A stretch of DNA of 36,236 nt from an uncultured bacterium (GTDB lineage Bacteria; Bacillota_I; Bacilli_A; RFN20; CAG-826). The stretch spans positions 1 through 36,236 of the forward strand of contig CASEYK010000038.1 of the NCBI GenBank assembly GCA_949292105.1, in the 5' to 3' direction. A program made the position numbers and the translations under genes. Below the pieces are notes generated by a model. That model did not search any database. It worked only from the letters and a program-made list of their open reading frames with translations, and was not told the origin of the DNA. Below, piece after piece: positions 20,101 through 27,721 of this stretch (positions are counted from its first letter, which is position 1; each line of letters opens with the position of its first letter).

Positions 20101-22519
20101 TGTTTCCAAGATATTCATATTTCAAAAACCCAAGAGATTGTAAACTACTGGAATATTTGCATGAAACTAACTCTTTTAAAATAACAAGCCAGGCATTTTC
20201 TTCACATAACGCTTTATGTTCCGCTGGTTTTGGATTCTTCAATAAGTCATCAATGAAAGTAAGATTTTTATGGAATAATTTGGCCAATTTATCAGCAAAG
20301 ATATTCAGATTCCACATTTCATCAAAGTAGTCCTCATCCATAAGGGCCTTTTTGTTTTTTTCTAATAATTCAACAAAAAGTCTTTTTGCCATCATGTTCT
20401 GATAAGTTCTATCCAAATAACTTGAAAAATATGCAGCTTCAGCTCTGGAATCAGAGAAGGCTAGGAACTGTTTTCCGGCCATTTTAACTATTTTTTCATT
20501 AGGGAGACCGGGCAGAGGCGATTCAACTTCCACCGTTACCGGCTTAATAGGGAGCTCCTCAAATAATGCGGTAGCCAAAACACCCGTAGCAGCTTCTGTA
20601 CCAATATAGAATTTATTATATTCACCGTTGAAACAATAAAGGCAGCGACTCTTTGAATGAATCACCTTTTTCGAATAAGATCTTATGTGCATCAAATCAG
20701 ATTTTGGATGTTTACAAGTTGGATATCCATCAGCTATTAACGATATTTCTCCACAATGTGGACACAAATAATAGTCATCTACATCTTTTGACTCGGTTAT
20801 GTCCGCTTGTTTGATGTGAGCCAACTCTTCTTCGTCGTCAATATCAGCTTCCTTTTCTTCGGCTTCTTGGAAATCAACTTCACCTTCATCAGGATCATCG
20901 TTATCAATTTTCGTTTTAACAATATGGAAAAACATTGGTTCTTCATCTTCAACTCTGTCATGAAGTGTAGAATCTCTATTTTTCAAATAAGTGGTTCCGT
21001 TTTCATCTTGAATATACCCAACAATGGCAATATCACCACAATGTTTGCAAATAGAAATCTCGAATACTCTATCTTCGATATTTCCTTTTTGAATATATTC
21101 TTTTCTCTCGAGGAACGCTGCTTTATTTCCTGTAAAGCAGCAATAAAATCCTTCTAATGTTCTGACAAAAAAGTGAAATCTAAGATCAACCAAAACAGAA
21201 TTCTTATTTCTGCAAAGAGAGCAAACATGCAAGAAAGCAACAGTTTGATCTTCTGTGAGTTCAAGCCAATCAGCAATTGTTTGTATAACAACTGGCTCAA
21301 CAAAAAGCATTCTTAAAGTCTTGTACATTGAACAGCACGAACAAACATTAAACAAATTCTCTTTATATTCGAGTTTATCATCGTAATCTAAATTATATTT
21401 TTGGAATAATGGCTTGTAATCCTCAGTTTCATTTGAAGCACATTCTTCAAAGAAGCCTATTGGTACATTTAAAGTTTGATTACCCATGAAAAATGGTTCT
21501 CGATGGCCAAATACGATTGTATCAGTGCCAAACGCTTCTCCTGTTAAGTTCTCAGCAAAATCGCTAATATCTTTCTCGGCTTTTCCTTCTTCACCAAGTG
21601 TCGCACTTGTCAAAATGTACTGAGGATGTGATTTTTCTTGGTTGATTCTCGCAATAAGTCTTCTAATAAGCAGAGATGTCTCCATTCCTGTTGCCCCTGA
21701 ATAAGAATGGGCTTCATCCAAAACAATAAATTTTACGTTTGATCCAGCAAAAACAGCTCCTCTATTAGGTGTAAGAAGCATATATTCTAGCATCGCATAG
21801 TTTGTACATAGAATATGAGGTGGATTCTTAACCATTTCTTCTCTGGTTAAAGGTTCATTAGGCAAAGGCCATCTTAATTTCTCAACGGCTTCATTTTCGT
21901 GCAATTCGTTATACCATTTTCTTCTATCACCACTGTATGGAGTGTCACCATTAAAAACACCAAATCTTATTTCTGGATATTCCATCAAAAGATTTCTGAG
22001 CCTTTTCATTTGGTCATTAGCTAAAGCGTTCATTGGATAAATAAGAATCGCTCTAACTCCCGGCTTTGAAAGGGTGCCTTCTTCTTTTTCTCTTAAAAGA
22101 GAATTAATTAGTGGATACAAGAAGCATTCCGTTTTTCCTGAACCAGTTCCGGACGTAACAACGATATTGCGCTTGCTATTTAATAACCTGATTGCTCTTT
22201 CTTGATGAAGATAAAGAGGCCTGTCTGGCACTATGCTTCTTTTGTATTTCAACTCATTGGGTTTGTTTTTTTCAATTTCTGTAAATAAAGGCGATAATAC
22301 ACCCTCTTTTATTAAATCGTTAATCGTGCATCCTTTAACAAAATTGGTATTTATATCAACGTATGGACCCTTGCAAATTGTTTTTTCAAGTTCTTTTCTG
22401 AATTGTTTACCAAAATTTACTACATCTTGGTCGCCATCAATTGGGAAGTTCAATGCAGTAGTAATATAATCAATGAATTCTTCTTTAATTTTCTTTGAAC
22501 TTTTCGCAGGATTAAACAT
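17159..22519 (-). CDS. Giant DEAH helicase with C-terminal DUF1998 (Druantia DruE/YprA-like)
   Basis: A 1786-residue superfamily 2 helicase. Motif I GTGSGKT is at 124-130, Ia is YPMNALANDQ, Ic is CTNYAMLEY, motif II DEAH at 268-271, motif III TSATLG, motif IV AFSDSRAEA, and motifs V-VI run FEMGVDVG to QRAGRAGR. Many cysteine pairs (CSCC, CKHCG, CPHCG, CKKCG, CSGCG, CEGCG) imply inserted zinc ribbons. The C-terminal region FDNVPGGAGHV ... SCYKCLRTYDNQKYHDILSREL is the DUF1998/MrfB zinc domain. This architecture and great length resemble DruE of Druantia and relatives of YprA/MrfA and DISARM helicases. The ribosome site GAGGAG precedes ATG 22519, 11 bases after the 955-residue gene. It is the likely motor of the system. 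Confidence 0.92.
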   Translation of the reverse strand: MFNPAKSSKKIKEEFIDYITTALNFPIDGDQDVVNFGKQFRKELEKTICKGPYVDINTNFVKGCTINDLIKEGVLSPLFTEIEKNKPNELKYKRSIVPDRPLYLHQERAIRLLNSKRNIVVTSGTGSGKTECFLYPLINSLLREKEEGTLSKPGVRAILIYPMNALANDQMKRLRNLLMEYPEIRFGVFNGDTPYSGDRRKWYNELHENEAVEKLRWPLPNEPLTREEMVKNPPHILCTNYAMLEYMLLTPNRGAVFAGSNVKFIVLDEAHSYSGATGMETSLLIRRLIARINQEKSHPQYILTSATLGEEGKAEKDISDFAENLTGEAFGTDTIVFGHREPFFMGNQTLNVPIGFFEECASNETEDYKPLFQKYNLDYDDKLEYKENLFNVCSCCSMYKTLRMLFVEPVVIQTIADWLELTEDQTVAFLHVCSLCRNKNSVLVDLRFHFFVRTLEGFYCCFTGNKAAFLERKEYIQKGNIEDRVFEISICKHCGDIAIVGYIQDENGTTYLKNRDSTLHDRVEDEEPMFFHIVKTKIDNDDPDEGEVDFQEAEEKEADIDDEEELAHIKQADITESKDVDDYYLCPHCGEISLIADGYPTCKHPKSDLMHIRSYSKKVIHSKSRCLYCFNGEYNKFYIGTEAATGVLATALFEELPIKPVTVEVESPLPGLPNEKIVKMAGKQFLAFSDSRAEAAYFSSYLDRTYQNMMAKRLFVELLEKNKKALMDEDYFDEMWNLNIFADKLAKLFHKNLTFIDDLLKNPKPAEHKALCEENAWLVILKELVSCKYSSSLQSLGFLKYEYLGNNDKIVSYFKQVYFPSLSNFDVKELLDELAMTFAYFGAIITDNYDLKLETRKEVFFVKDQKGIQKSKSGFSLPNIGNWLPMARESDPNKYYKTYRQELALKAFDDKTKTKEANKFLGEYFDYLINSSNPYHAISIDGSNPWYALPTSSITIKIPEHKNVKWYRCKKCGKITTIGFKNKCLVTKCSGDLEELSNVQDYLKNNHYLKFFKYGEDRYLKKMLVREHTAQLSKHDASAYQNQFEKNNINALSCSTTFEMGVDVGELETVFLRDIPPSTANYAQRAGRAGRSKDSAAFVLSFAKLSSHDFNFYEKPQEMINGEITPPFFKLDNPKIVYRHIFSTCFGYFFNKYEAYFEDDEGKQRPISYFIENGGLDEFTEMLKNKDQNLANVLHCSFTDLDSEFGISDYSGEWVSELIGTNGRLTSAVKEYNSVVQDYLNDIKAIEVAQGKDWKLISGYKEKDLERYKGTSIIDFLVEGNILPKYGFPVDTVELKIGGEHLYDSSNSNRGLRLNRDMTQAISDYAPGSKVIADNKMYTARYISKYWKNGEKDFDKLYVSYCSGCGTLNVSYTNTPTNKKCEGCGVSLNGVVWEEAISPSAGMITDGNKPEEVPLSRPKKVYRSDFYYIEEDHSANKTVLDFNHSQITVISSRKDKIIVTSAKGEPFYVCPKCGFAYGRYDKIRDKNGKLDKVATGILQAGTKKDLTVQKGHNRPNGKPCNCLTLEKKTLYHAFNTDIVQIIFNNAQSIDDATATSVLFALIDAISNELHIERNEISGVIKRDDLLGGTMNYRFILFDNVPGGAGHVKQLLDNDFMNLAEVINAAYLKSLNCTCDPKSSCYKCLRTYDNQKYHDILSRELVINFLQPYIDAIPKKHISTKITLKNESNFPFTNWDSFFKTAKGLFTASAEKIISSLTLPKKMFGEVEINGKALKKRAIVYWPNEGVYIFEAGAETELESIDLPLDVKFLVGNDELTDSDVYAVKEK

Positions 22520-22530
22520 ATCTATCTCCT

Positions 22531-25398
22531 CTATTTTTTATAGTAAATGGTTTTAAATTCAGAAACTGAATTAGAAGCAGGATTTGTCGTAAAGCAATTT
22601 TTGGATGTGTCAAAATTTGCTTTTTTGGTTATCTCATCCTCTTTACCATAAACAAACAAAAGGTTTTTGATAAGTCTTCCATCTTTATGTGTAAATCTAA
22701 CTTTTTGAGGACGTGACATTTTAGATTTAAGCATTCCATTGAATACACAATCACCTATGTTGTCATAGCCAAAATATGAAATTGTATCAATAAAGTATCC
22801 ATCCATTTTTAGCTTTGCTTGCGTTTTAAAGTCTCTGGCTGGTCTTAAGCCAATCCTATCGATATCGGCAAACGCCTTTTTGTTAATGTCGCCAAGAACA
22901 ACATCAAACGATGGAAGAGATACTTCCGCTTCTTCTTCACCAATATAGACTTTTGCAAACGAAATATGAGCTTTGTATTCGCCATCATCTATGCTTGTGT
23001 TTTCAAAAATATTTTCTTCATCGATGGTTTGCAATTTCCATTTGATCTTTTTTCCTTTTGAATCCTTTAATGTTAAGTAAACATTATAGTTTGCGTTATC
23101 ATGGATAAAATATTCTCTAATATCGATTTTTAATGTTTTGTCATCAAGTGAAAGACAATCGCCCAAATCAATTGTTTCAGAACCATATGGCCTATCAGTA
23201 ATAGCAAAGAGCGGTATTTCTGTGTTAAAGCACTTACAGAAAAAATATCCTTTTTTATTTCCGGCACTAATAAATTGTGACAGCAAATATGTATTTTCTT
23301 CAGAACCAGAAAACACTTCGATAGGTTTAGATGCTAATGTTGGCTGAAAATATAATTTATCAATGCTCAGGGCAGTATTAATTAATATTGTTTCATTAGT
23401 TGACTCAAATTCGCTGATAATAATTGGCTTCTTAAGATTAATTTGTAAATAATGGATATCGTTAGACGTTGTTCCAAAATACCAATTGAAGAATGGGTTT
23501 TGAATGATGGCAGTAGCACCCAAATCTTCTAACTCAAATTCGCTTTCTTCGCTTGTTGAGCTAATTACATAATCAAACGGCATCCCGAATAATTTTAGCT
23601 TGCCACTGCAATCGCCTTTCAAATAAGGAAAACAGTCTCTTTGAATTTTAATCTCATCATCAATTATGTAATGTTTATCAAGCAAATTTTTGTTGCCTAA
23701 AACGCTTTTAGAAATTTTGGTAACGGTCAGTGAATGATAACCAACTCCAGATAAATTATGTTCAAGATTGTCAAAACAATACCTGTGGTTGACAAGTGGG
23801 AGCTCTGAAAGTCTCTTTTCATCATCAGACAAAATATTTCCAAAAGGATCTTTCAAGACATGATGAACTCTTATAAATTCAGCACTTGTTTCATCATCCT
23901 TGTTAATTAACAAACTGGAAAAAGACCTAAAAACTTCATACACTTCATCATTTTTATAAATCAATATGCCTTCCAAAGCGGATAAAGATTGGTCCTCAAA
24001 TTTAACATTTGATGGCATTCCTTGCTGTGAAAAAAGTATTGTTGAATCGCCATATTCAACAGAATCAAAATCTTCAGGTATAATGTTATAAATATTTTTC
24101 CAGAGTAATCGATACTCATTTCTTAGTAGATGGAGGTTTTTAGAAATATCGAATTCTTTTGGAACAACAAGATAATAGTTTCCAGGTTTGACGTTTCCAC
24201 GAATTTCTTTATCAGCGCCAAAGAGCAAGAAATCTCTGTAGAATTCTTTTTTGGAGTAATAACCATCTCCATTATTAGCAACAATTTGAAGTTCATAATG
24301 GTAATTCTTTTCTTCCGAATAATAAATGTCAGTTAGCTCCTCGGAAAATGCACTTAAGGTGTATGAGTGTTCACCATTATTTTTGATGTATCTACGAGAA
24401 AACTGCTTTACCAATGTTTTTTTGCCGTCTTCTTCTTCGCGGAAAAGATAGACATCAACATATTCACATTCGTTTTCGTTTCCTAAGAGAATCAATCGTG
24501 GGATTCTTATATGAATGGTCGGTTTTTCATGCTGAGCAAAATCTATATTTAAAACAGGACGTAATTGGCTAAATGTGTGTGCGGTATTAGAACCTCTGTA
24601 TGTTGAGCCTCCGCCACTTCCGGTCCTGACAATAACTCTTTTATTTTTAGCTACAACAGAACTGATAATACGGTTTATTGTATTTTCTTCAAGATCTTCG
24701 CTGCTTCTATCAACATTGTTGATTGATAAAAGTATATTATCTAAAAGTTTAATTGTCTTCTCTGTGTTTTGAACAACTCCATATTTGAAAGCTGTTCTAA
24801 GGCGATAATAAGTTGAACCAAATTGAACATCAGTATCTTCGTCAGGCGAAACAATTTTTTTCTTCAGTGAATTAATTACATATTCACAGAATATAATATC
24901 CGAAACAGGATAATCACATTCCAAATCATCAAAATACTTTCTCCAAGCTAAGTCGATAAAACTTTCCAATGAGAATCTTGGTGCAAGAGCATGGTATAAG
25001 AATGTTTGAGCAAAGGCACGCTTCCCGCCTTTTGTCTCAAACAAAACTCTATTGTATTTTTTAAAAAGTAGAGCGATAGCATCATAAAGTTTTATGAGAA
25101 ATTGACTTATTAAGATATAAACATAGTAGTCATCGTCAAATACTTGATTTATTTGATCCCAAAAGCCATTCTCGGACCATTCTTTATCCCAATCTCTTAG
25201 TTTGTTAACGACAACAATAACAAAATATGAAATTTCATCAAGGGTGTAGCCAAAAGAATTTGAGTTTCTTTTTGCCGCAGAAAGAAATTCCTCTTTTAAT
25301 TCTTCAATTTCTTCCTCATCAAAATGGAAATTGCCCAAAAGGTTAATGTCATCAGAAAACACGCGTTGAACTTTTTCAAATAATTCTTCATCAATCAT
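22531..25398 (-). CDS. 955-residue protein of unknown family, partner of the DUF1998 helicase
   Basis: I do not recognise the family. Residues 1 to about 250 look mainly helical and acidic (for example FDEEEIEELKEEFL). A glycine/serine-rich linker RTGSGGGSTYRGSN follows near residue 260. The remaining about 690 residues are strand-rich, with repeated alternation of hydrophobic and polar residues that suggests stacked beta-sandwich modules. No signal peptide, membrane helix, nucleotide-binding motif or nuclease motif was seen. The start has AGGAGG 8 bases upstream and overlaps the end of the Xre gene by 8 bases. Position and size, one long unknown protein just before a DUF1998 helicase, recall DruH of Druantia type III, but I saw no sequence proof. 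It may be a sensor or scaffold. Confidence 0.8.
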   Translation of the reverse strand: MIDEELFEKVQRVFSDDINLLGNFHFDEEEIEELKEEFLSAAKRNSNSFGYTLDEISYFVIVVVNKLRDWDKEWSENGFWDQINQVFDDDYYVYILISQFLIKLYDAIALLFKKYNRVLFETKGGKRAFAQTFLYHALAPRFSLESFIDLAWRKYFDDLECDYPVSDIIFCEYVINSLKKKIVSPDEDTDVQFGSTYYRLRTAFKYGVVQNTEKTIKLLDNILLSINNVDRSSEDLEENTINRIISSVVAKNKRVIVRTGSGGGSTYRGSNTAHTFSQLRPVLNIDFAQHEKPTIHIRIPRLILLGNENECEYVDVYLFREEEDGKKTLVKQFSRRYIKNNGEHSYTLSAFSEELTDIYYSEEKNYHYELQIVANNGDGYYSKKEFYRDFLLFGADKEIRGNVKPGNYYLVVPKEFDISKNLHLLRNEYRLLWKNIYNIIPEDFDSVEYGDSTILFSQQGMPSNVKFEDQSLSALEGILIYKNDEVYEVFRSFSSLLINKDDETSAEFIRVHHVLKDPFGNILSDDEKRLSELPLVNHRYCFDNLEHNLSGVGYHSLTVTKISKSVLGNKNLLDKHYIIDDEIKIQRDCFPYLKGDCSGKLKLFGMPFDYVISSTSEESEFELEDLGATAIIQNPFFNWYFGTTSNDIHYLQINLKKPIIISEFESTNETILINTALSIDKLYFQPTLASKPIEVFSGSEENTYLLSQFISAGNKKGYFFCKCFNTEIPLFAITDRPYGSETIDLGDCLSLDDKTLKIDIREYFIHDNANYNVYLTLKDSKGKKIKWKLQTIDEENIFENTSIDDGEYKAHISFAKVYIGEEEAEVSLPSFDVVLGDINKKAFADIDRIGLRPARDFKTQAKLKMDGYFIDTISYFGYDNIGDCVFNGMLKSKMSRPQKVRFTHKDGRLIKNLLFVYGKEDEITKKANFDTSKNCFTTNPASNSVSEFKTIYYKK

Positions 25399-25588
25399 TT
25401 ACGTTTCCTCCTACACTATTCTTTTCATACAGCCTCTTAAGTTTTCTTTTATATCTGTAAGTCGGCTGATGATGGCCGTTTTCCCATCTATTAACCGTTT
25501 CAAAAGAAACACCCAAAAGATCTGCTAATTCTTTTTGGCTGATCATTAACTTTTCTCTTAACTTTTTAGTGTCGTACGAAAAATCCAT
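25391..25588 (-). CDS. Small Xre-family HTH regulator, first gene of the operon
   Basis: A 65-residue Cro/CI-type DNA-binding protein: LREKLMISQKELADLLGVSFETVNRWENGHHQPT is a full helix-turn-helix, with a short basic tail. It overlaps the next gene by 8 bases, so the regulator is fused to the operon it probably controls. A palindrome (25648-25664) lies upstream of its -10 box and is a good candidate operator, implying self-repression. No strong ribosome site precedes the ATG. Such regulators commonly keep defence operons silent until needed. The role is inferred from position; the fold call is firm. Confidence 0.9.
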   Translation of the reverse strand: MDFSYDTKKLREKLMISQKELADLLGVSFETVNRWENGHHQPTYRYKRKLKRLYEKNSVGGNVND

Positions 25589-25630
25589 GATTACTTTAAA
25601 ATAAGTATATCAAGCATATGACACTTTTTC

Positions 25631-25664
25631 ATTATAACCTAGTTAACCGGACAAAATTCGTCCG
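25631..25664 (-). promoter_or_regulatory. Operon promoter (-10) with palindromic candidate operator
   Basis: On the minus strand TATAAT (25631-25636) lies about 42 bases before the Xre ATG. Upstream is CGGAC...GTCCG (25648-25664), arms of 5 bases around 7, overlapping the place of the -35 box, which is itself weak. This is where a small Xre repressor would block RNA polymerase. Confidence 0.5.
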
Positions 25665-25748
25665 CTTTAAAATACATCGTTTTTTCAAACGTTTTTCAAA
25701 TTTTTTGGCACTTTTTTCAATACTTCGTCAAAAGATGTTGCTACATAT

Positions 25749-25779
25749 AAAAAAGAGGTAACCTTAAGGTTAATCCTCT
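25749..25779 (-). terminator. Rho-independent terminator, minus strand
   Basis: Minus-strand hairpin AGAGG(AT)TAACC TTAA GGTTACCTCT followed by six T. The core AACCTTAAGGTT is a perfect palindrome. It lies about 110 bases upstream of the operon promoter and would shield the operon from minus-strand transcription coming from the right. Confidence 0.7.
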
Positions 25780-25819
25780 GATCATTTGAAAAAGCCTATA
25801 TACCCCTTTGATTTCCTAA

Positions 25820-25972
25820 TTTTTACACACGAAGTCCCTAGCCGATGAACTCGGTTATGAAACCCAAAGGATTATCTATGATTATGAGAATGGTATTAAG
25901 TTTCCAAAACTAGAAAACGCTCTCAAAATCGCGATGGCACTTGGTGTTGATCTCGATAGCATGTTCCGTTAG
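25820..25972 (+). pseudogene. 5'-truncated Xre-family regulator
   Basis: The frame encodes SLADELGYETQRIIYDYENG followed by a helix ending LGVDLDSMFR and TAG: the second half of an Xre helix-turn-helix domain. The frame opens just after a TAA at 25817 with no start codon and no first helix, so the 5' end has been lost. It is not related in detail to the intact Xre gene nearby and is on the other strand. It is probably the remains of an earlier element. Confidence 0.7.
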
Positions 25973-26088
25973 GGATGTGCTATTTTATCTTTTTACGAAT
26001 TGAACCGCTGGTACATAACACACATATATTTCCTTAATTTAATATGTTGGTGTCAACGGTGAAAGGCACCGAAAAGGAGATAAGAAAA

Positions 26089-26439
26089 ATGACAAAAAAA
26101 TACTTCGCAGTTACAGTTAAGTTCGGACACGTCGGACAACACAAATGCATTATTAAAACAGTTCCAATCGAAGCCGAATCCGGCAAAGACGCAGCATACC
26201 AAGCAAGATGGATGCCAAGAGTTAAACATCATGATAAACATGCAATTATCAGCGTTAAAGAAATCGATCTTGAAGCCTATCTTCTTCTAATGATTGATAA
26301 GAGTTTCAATCCTTACTTCCAATGCAAAAACATTCAAGAGCAAAGGAATGTATGTGAAGGAATTGAAGAAGATGTTCAGTACATGGAAACTGATGAAATT
26401 GACTACGAATTGCGCGAAAAAACACGCAAAAGAGAGTGA
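26089..26439 (+). CDS. Small conserved-looking protein of unknown function
   Basis: A 116-residue soluble protein beginning MTKKYFAVTVKFGHVG. The ATG at 26089 has an excellent ribosome site (AAGGAG, 11 bases upstream); an in-frame ATG at 26044 has none. The N-terminal half is strand-rich and basic (KCIIKTVPIEAES, ARWMPRVKHHDKHAIISVKEI); the C-terminal half is helical and acidic to mixed. I do not recognise the family and see no catalytic motif. The next frame begins inside its 3' end, so the two are probably one transcript, closed by the terminator at 26596. Confidence 0.75.
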   Translation: MTKKYFAVTVKFGHVGQHKCIIKTVPIEAESGKDAAYQARWMPRVKHHDKHAIISVKEIDLEAYLLLMIDKSFNPYFQCKNIQEQRNVCEGIEEDVQYMETDEIDYELREKTRKRE

Positions 26440-26590
26440 CTTAAAAGAGGTAACGGATAGATATTTAAAACCTGTTATTCTCTTCATACTATTCATGGGA
26501 GATGCTTACGAAAACATCGAAAAAGATGTTGATAAAAACCAAATGGTAGTCAACTTCATCAAAGCACAACTAACCACATATAACGAATAG
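26390..26590 (+). CDS. Small overlapping ORF, unknown
   Basis: A possible 66-residue protein starting MKLTTNCAKKHAKESDLK and overlapping the end of the preceding gene by 50 bases in another frame. After the overlap the sequence reads like real protein (YLKPVILFILFMGDAYENIEKD, one hydrophobic stretch) and stops 5 bases before a strong terminator stem, which supports it. No good ribosome site is seen at the ATG, so translation would need coupling. An earlier in-frame ATG at 26294 is possible but would overlap far more. It may be a frameshifted continuation of the upstream gene. Confidence 0.45.
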   Translation: MMKLTTNCAKKHAKESDLKEVTDRYLKPVILFILFMGDAYENIEKDVDKNQMVVNFIKAQLTTYNE

Positions 26591-26595
26591 TAAAA

Positions 26596-26634
26596 AAGCC
26601 CAATGCTTCATTGCAAAGGGCTTCTTTTTATTTT
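26596..26634. terminator. Bidirectional Rho-independent terminator
   Basis: Stem AAGCCC..TGC / GCA..GGGCTT (26596-26623) with a T-rich tail on the plus strand (26625-26634) and six T on the minus strand. It ends the two small plus-strand genes and the DpnII-like gene that converges on it. Confidence 0.8.
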
Positions 26635-27531
26635 CTGTTTAACAAACTCTGTAAATATTTTGTGGAGTCAACCAAAGTATCAATTGCACCATTTTCTAAA
26701 TCCTTGAGATTATAAAGATTATCAAGGACATCAAATGTTTCTTCTAGGTTGTGTTTCGCACTATTCCAGCCAATGCCATCCGTAAACCACACGAATTGAA
26801 AGCCTGTTATATTTCTAGATTCTTCAGTTAATGTTTTATAGCTTCTGGCTGTTTCATTAAGTTTTGAGCCGCCACCATTATAAAAGTTGCATTCACAAGC
26901 AAACACGGTTCCTAAAGCACCAACAAACACAAAATCAAATCTCTTTTCTGCCTTACCATCATTACTAAGCTTAGATAAATCTAAATGGAACTTTTTTTTC
27001 TACATCAGAAGCATACATTTCTTTGAAATATGTTTTGCCTTTAACTAAGCCCGCTTTAATAAGATACGATTCAACCAAATCTTCCATAACATGACCGGTT
27101 CTATTTTTTCTTCCGTTAGTATCCATTCCGACTTCGATACCCAAGACATAATCCACCAAGTTATTGATAATGTGGTTTTGCAATAAATCAAAGAGACCAC
27201 TATTTCTCATAAAGAGTGCATATTGTTCAACTGTGTAATTCATATTTACAAAGTTAAATACATAGCTTCCATCAGCATCTTGTACTTTAATCTCAGCTTC
27301 TCTTTTCGCTAAAAGAATTGGTACCACGACCAAAACATTAGGATACTGAGTAACAATAGACTTGAATTCTTCTTCGATATTTTTAGAGCCAATAAGCGAG
27401 TTTAAAATATTGAGTTCAACTTTTATTTTTTGGACATTCTCATAAACCTTGTCAAAATCAGTATAGTAAGTCCATGTAGCTATACTATCTTTCATTGTTG
27501 ATAGCCAATTGTTGAAATCTCTATTCGCCAT
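26628..27531 (-). pseudogene. DpnII-family restriction endonuclease, frameshifted in an A8 tract
   Basis: The ATG at 27531 has a ribosome site GAGGAG. The first frame runs MANRDFNNWL to GIEVGMDTNGRKNRTGHVMEDLVESYL and KEMYASDVEKK, then goes wrong. At 26992-26999 the coding strand has eight A; with seven the frame continues as FHLDLSKLSNDGKAEKRFDFVFVG and ECNFYNGGGSKLNETARSYK, the catalytic half of DpnII-type enzymes, to the stop. The restored product is about 300 residues; DpnII itself is about 288. Family members cut GATC lacking adenine methylation. No DpnM/DpnA-type adenine methylase is in the window. The break may be a disabling mutation, a slippery phase-variable tract, or a sequencing error. 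Confidence 0.85.
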
Positions 27532-27541
27532 AAATGCTCCT

Positions 27542-27721
27542 CTATCTTCTGTTATCCCACTTGATATCAGCTTGGTTATTATCTGCCCAAGCAATAACAT
27601 CATAAATGTCAGCATCATCTTCAGAAATTCTTGTGATGATTGTTTTAAACATAAATGCTTTTTCGGTTGCAGACTTTTCATTACCAGAAAGTAGCATTAG
27701 AATCTGGTGAAGTGCTTTCAT
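27542..27721 (-). CDS. 59-residue protein in the DpnII-like operon
   Basis: A small acidic, mostly helical protein (MKALHQILMLLSGNEKSATEK ... DIYDVIAWADNN). Its ATG overlaps the TGA of the upstream gene (ATGA), and its stop lies 10 bases before the endonuclease ATG, so it is a true operon member by position. I do not recognise the family. A regulator or endonuclease-binding partner are possibilities without direct evidence. Confidence 0.65.
   Translation of the reverse strand: MKALHQILMLLSGNEKSATEKAFMFKTIITRISEDDADIYDVIAWADNNQADIKWDNRR

Noticed and set aside
20807-21157. A 116-residue plus-strand frame within the giant helicase gene
   Set aside because: It is the antisense of an acidic, low-complexity part of the helicase; its phenylalanine- and isoleucine-rich product has no gene signals.
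14335-25588. Calling the central operon a standard McrBC system
   Set aside because: No McrB GTPase (AAA+ with an MNTxDRS-type motif) is present; only the McrC-like half is found, fused to part of a macro domain.
14335-25588. Calling the central operon DISARM
   Set aside because: DISARM has a separate DUF1998 protein, a PLD nuclease and a methylase. Here DUF1998 is part of the helicase itself and neither a PLD nuclease nor a methylase is in the operon.
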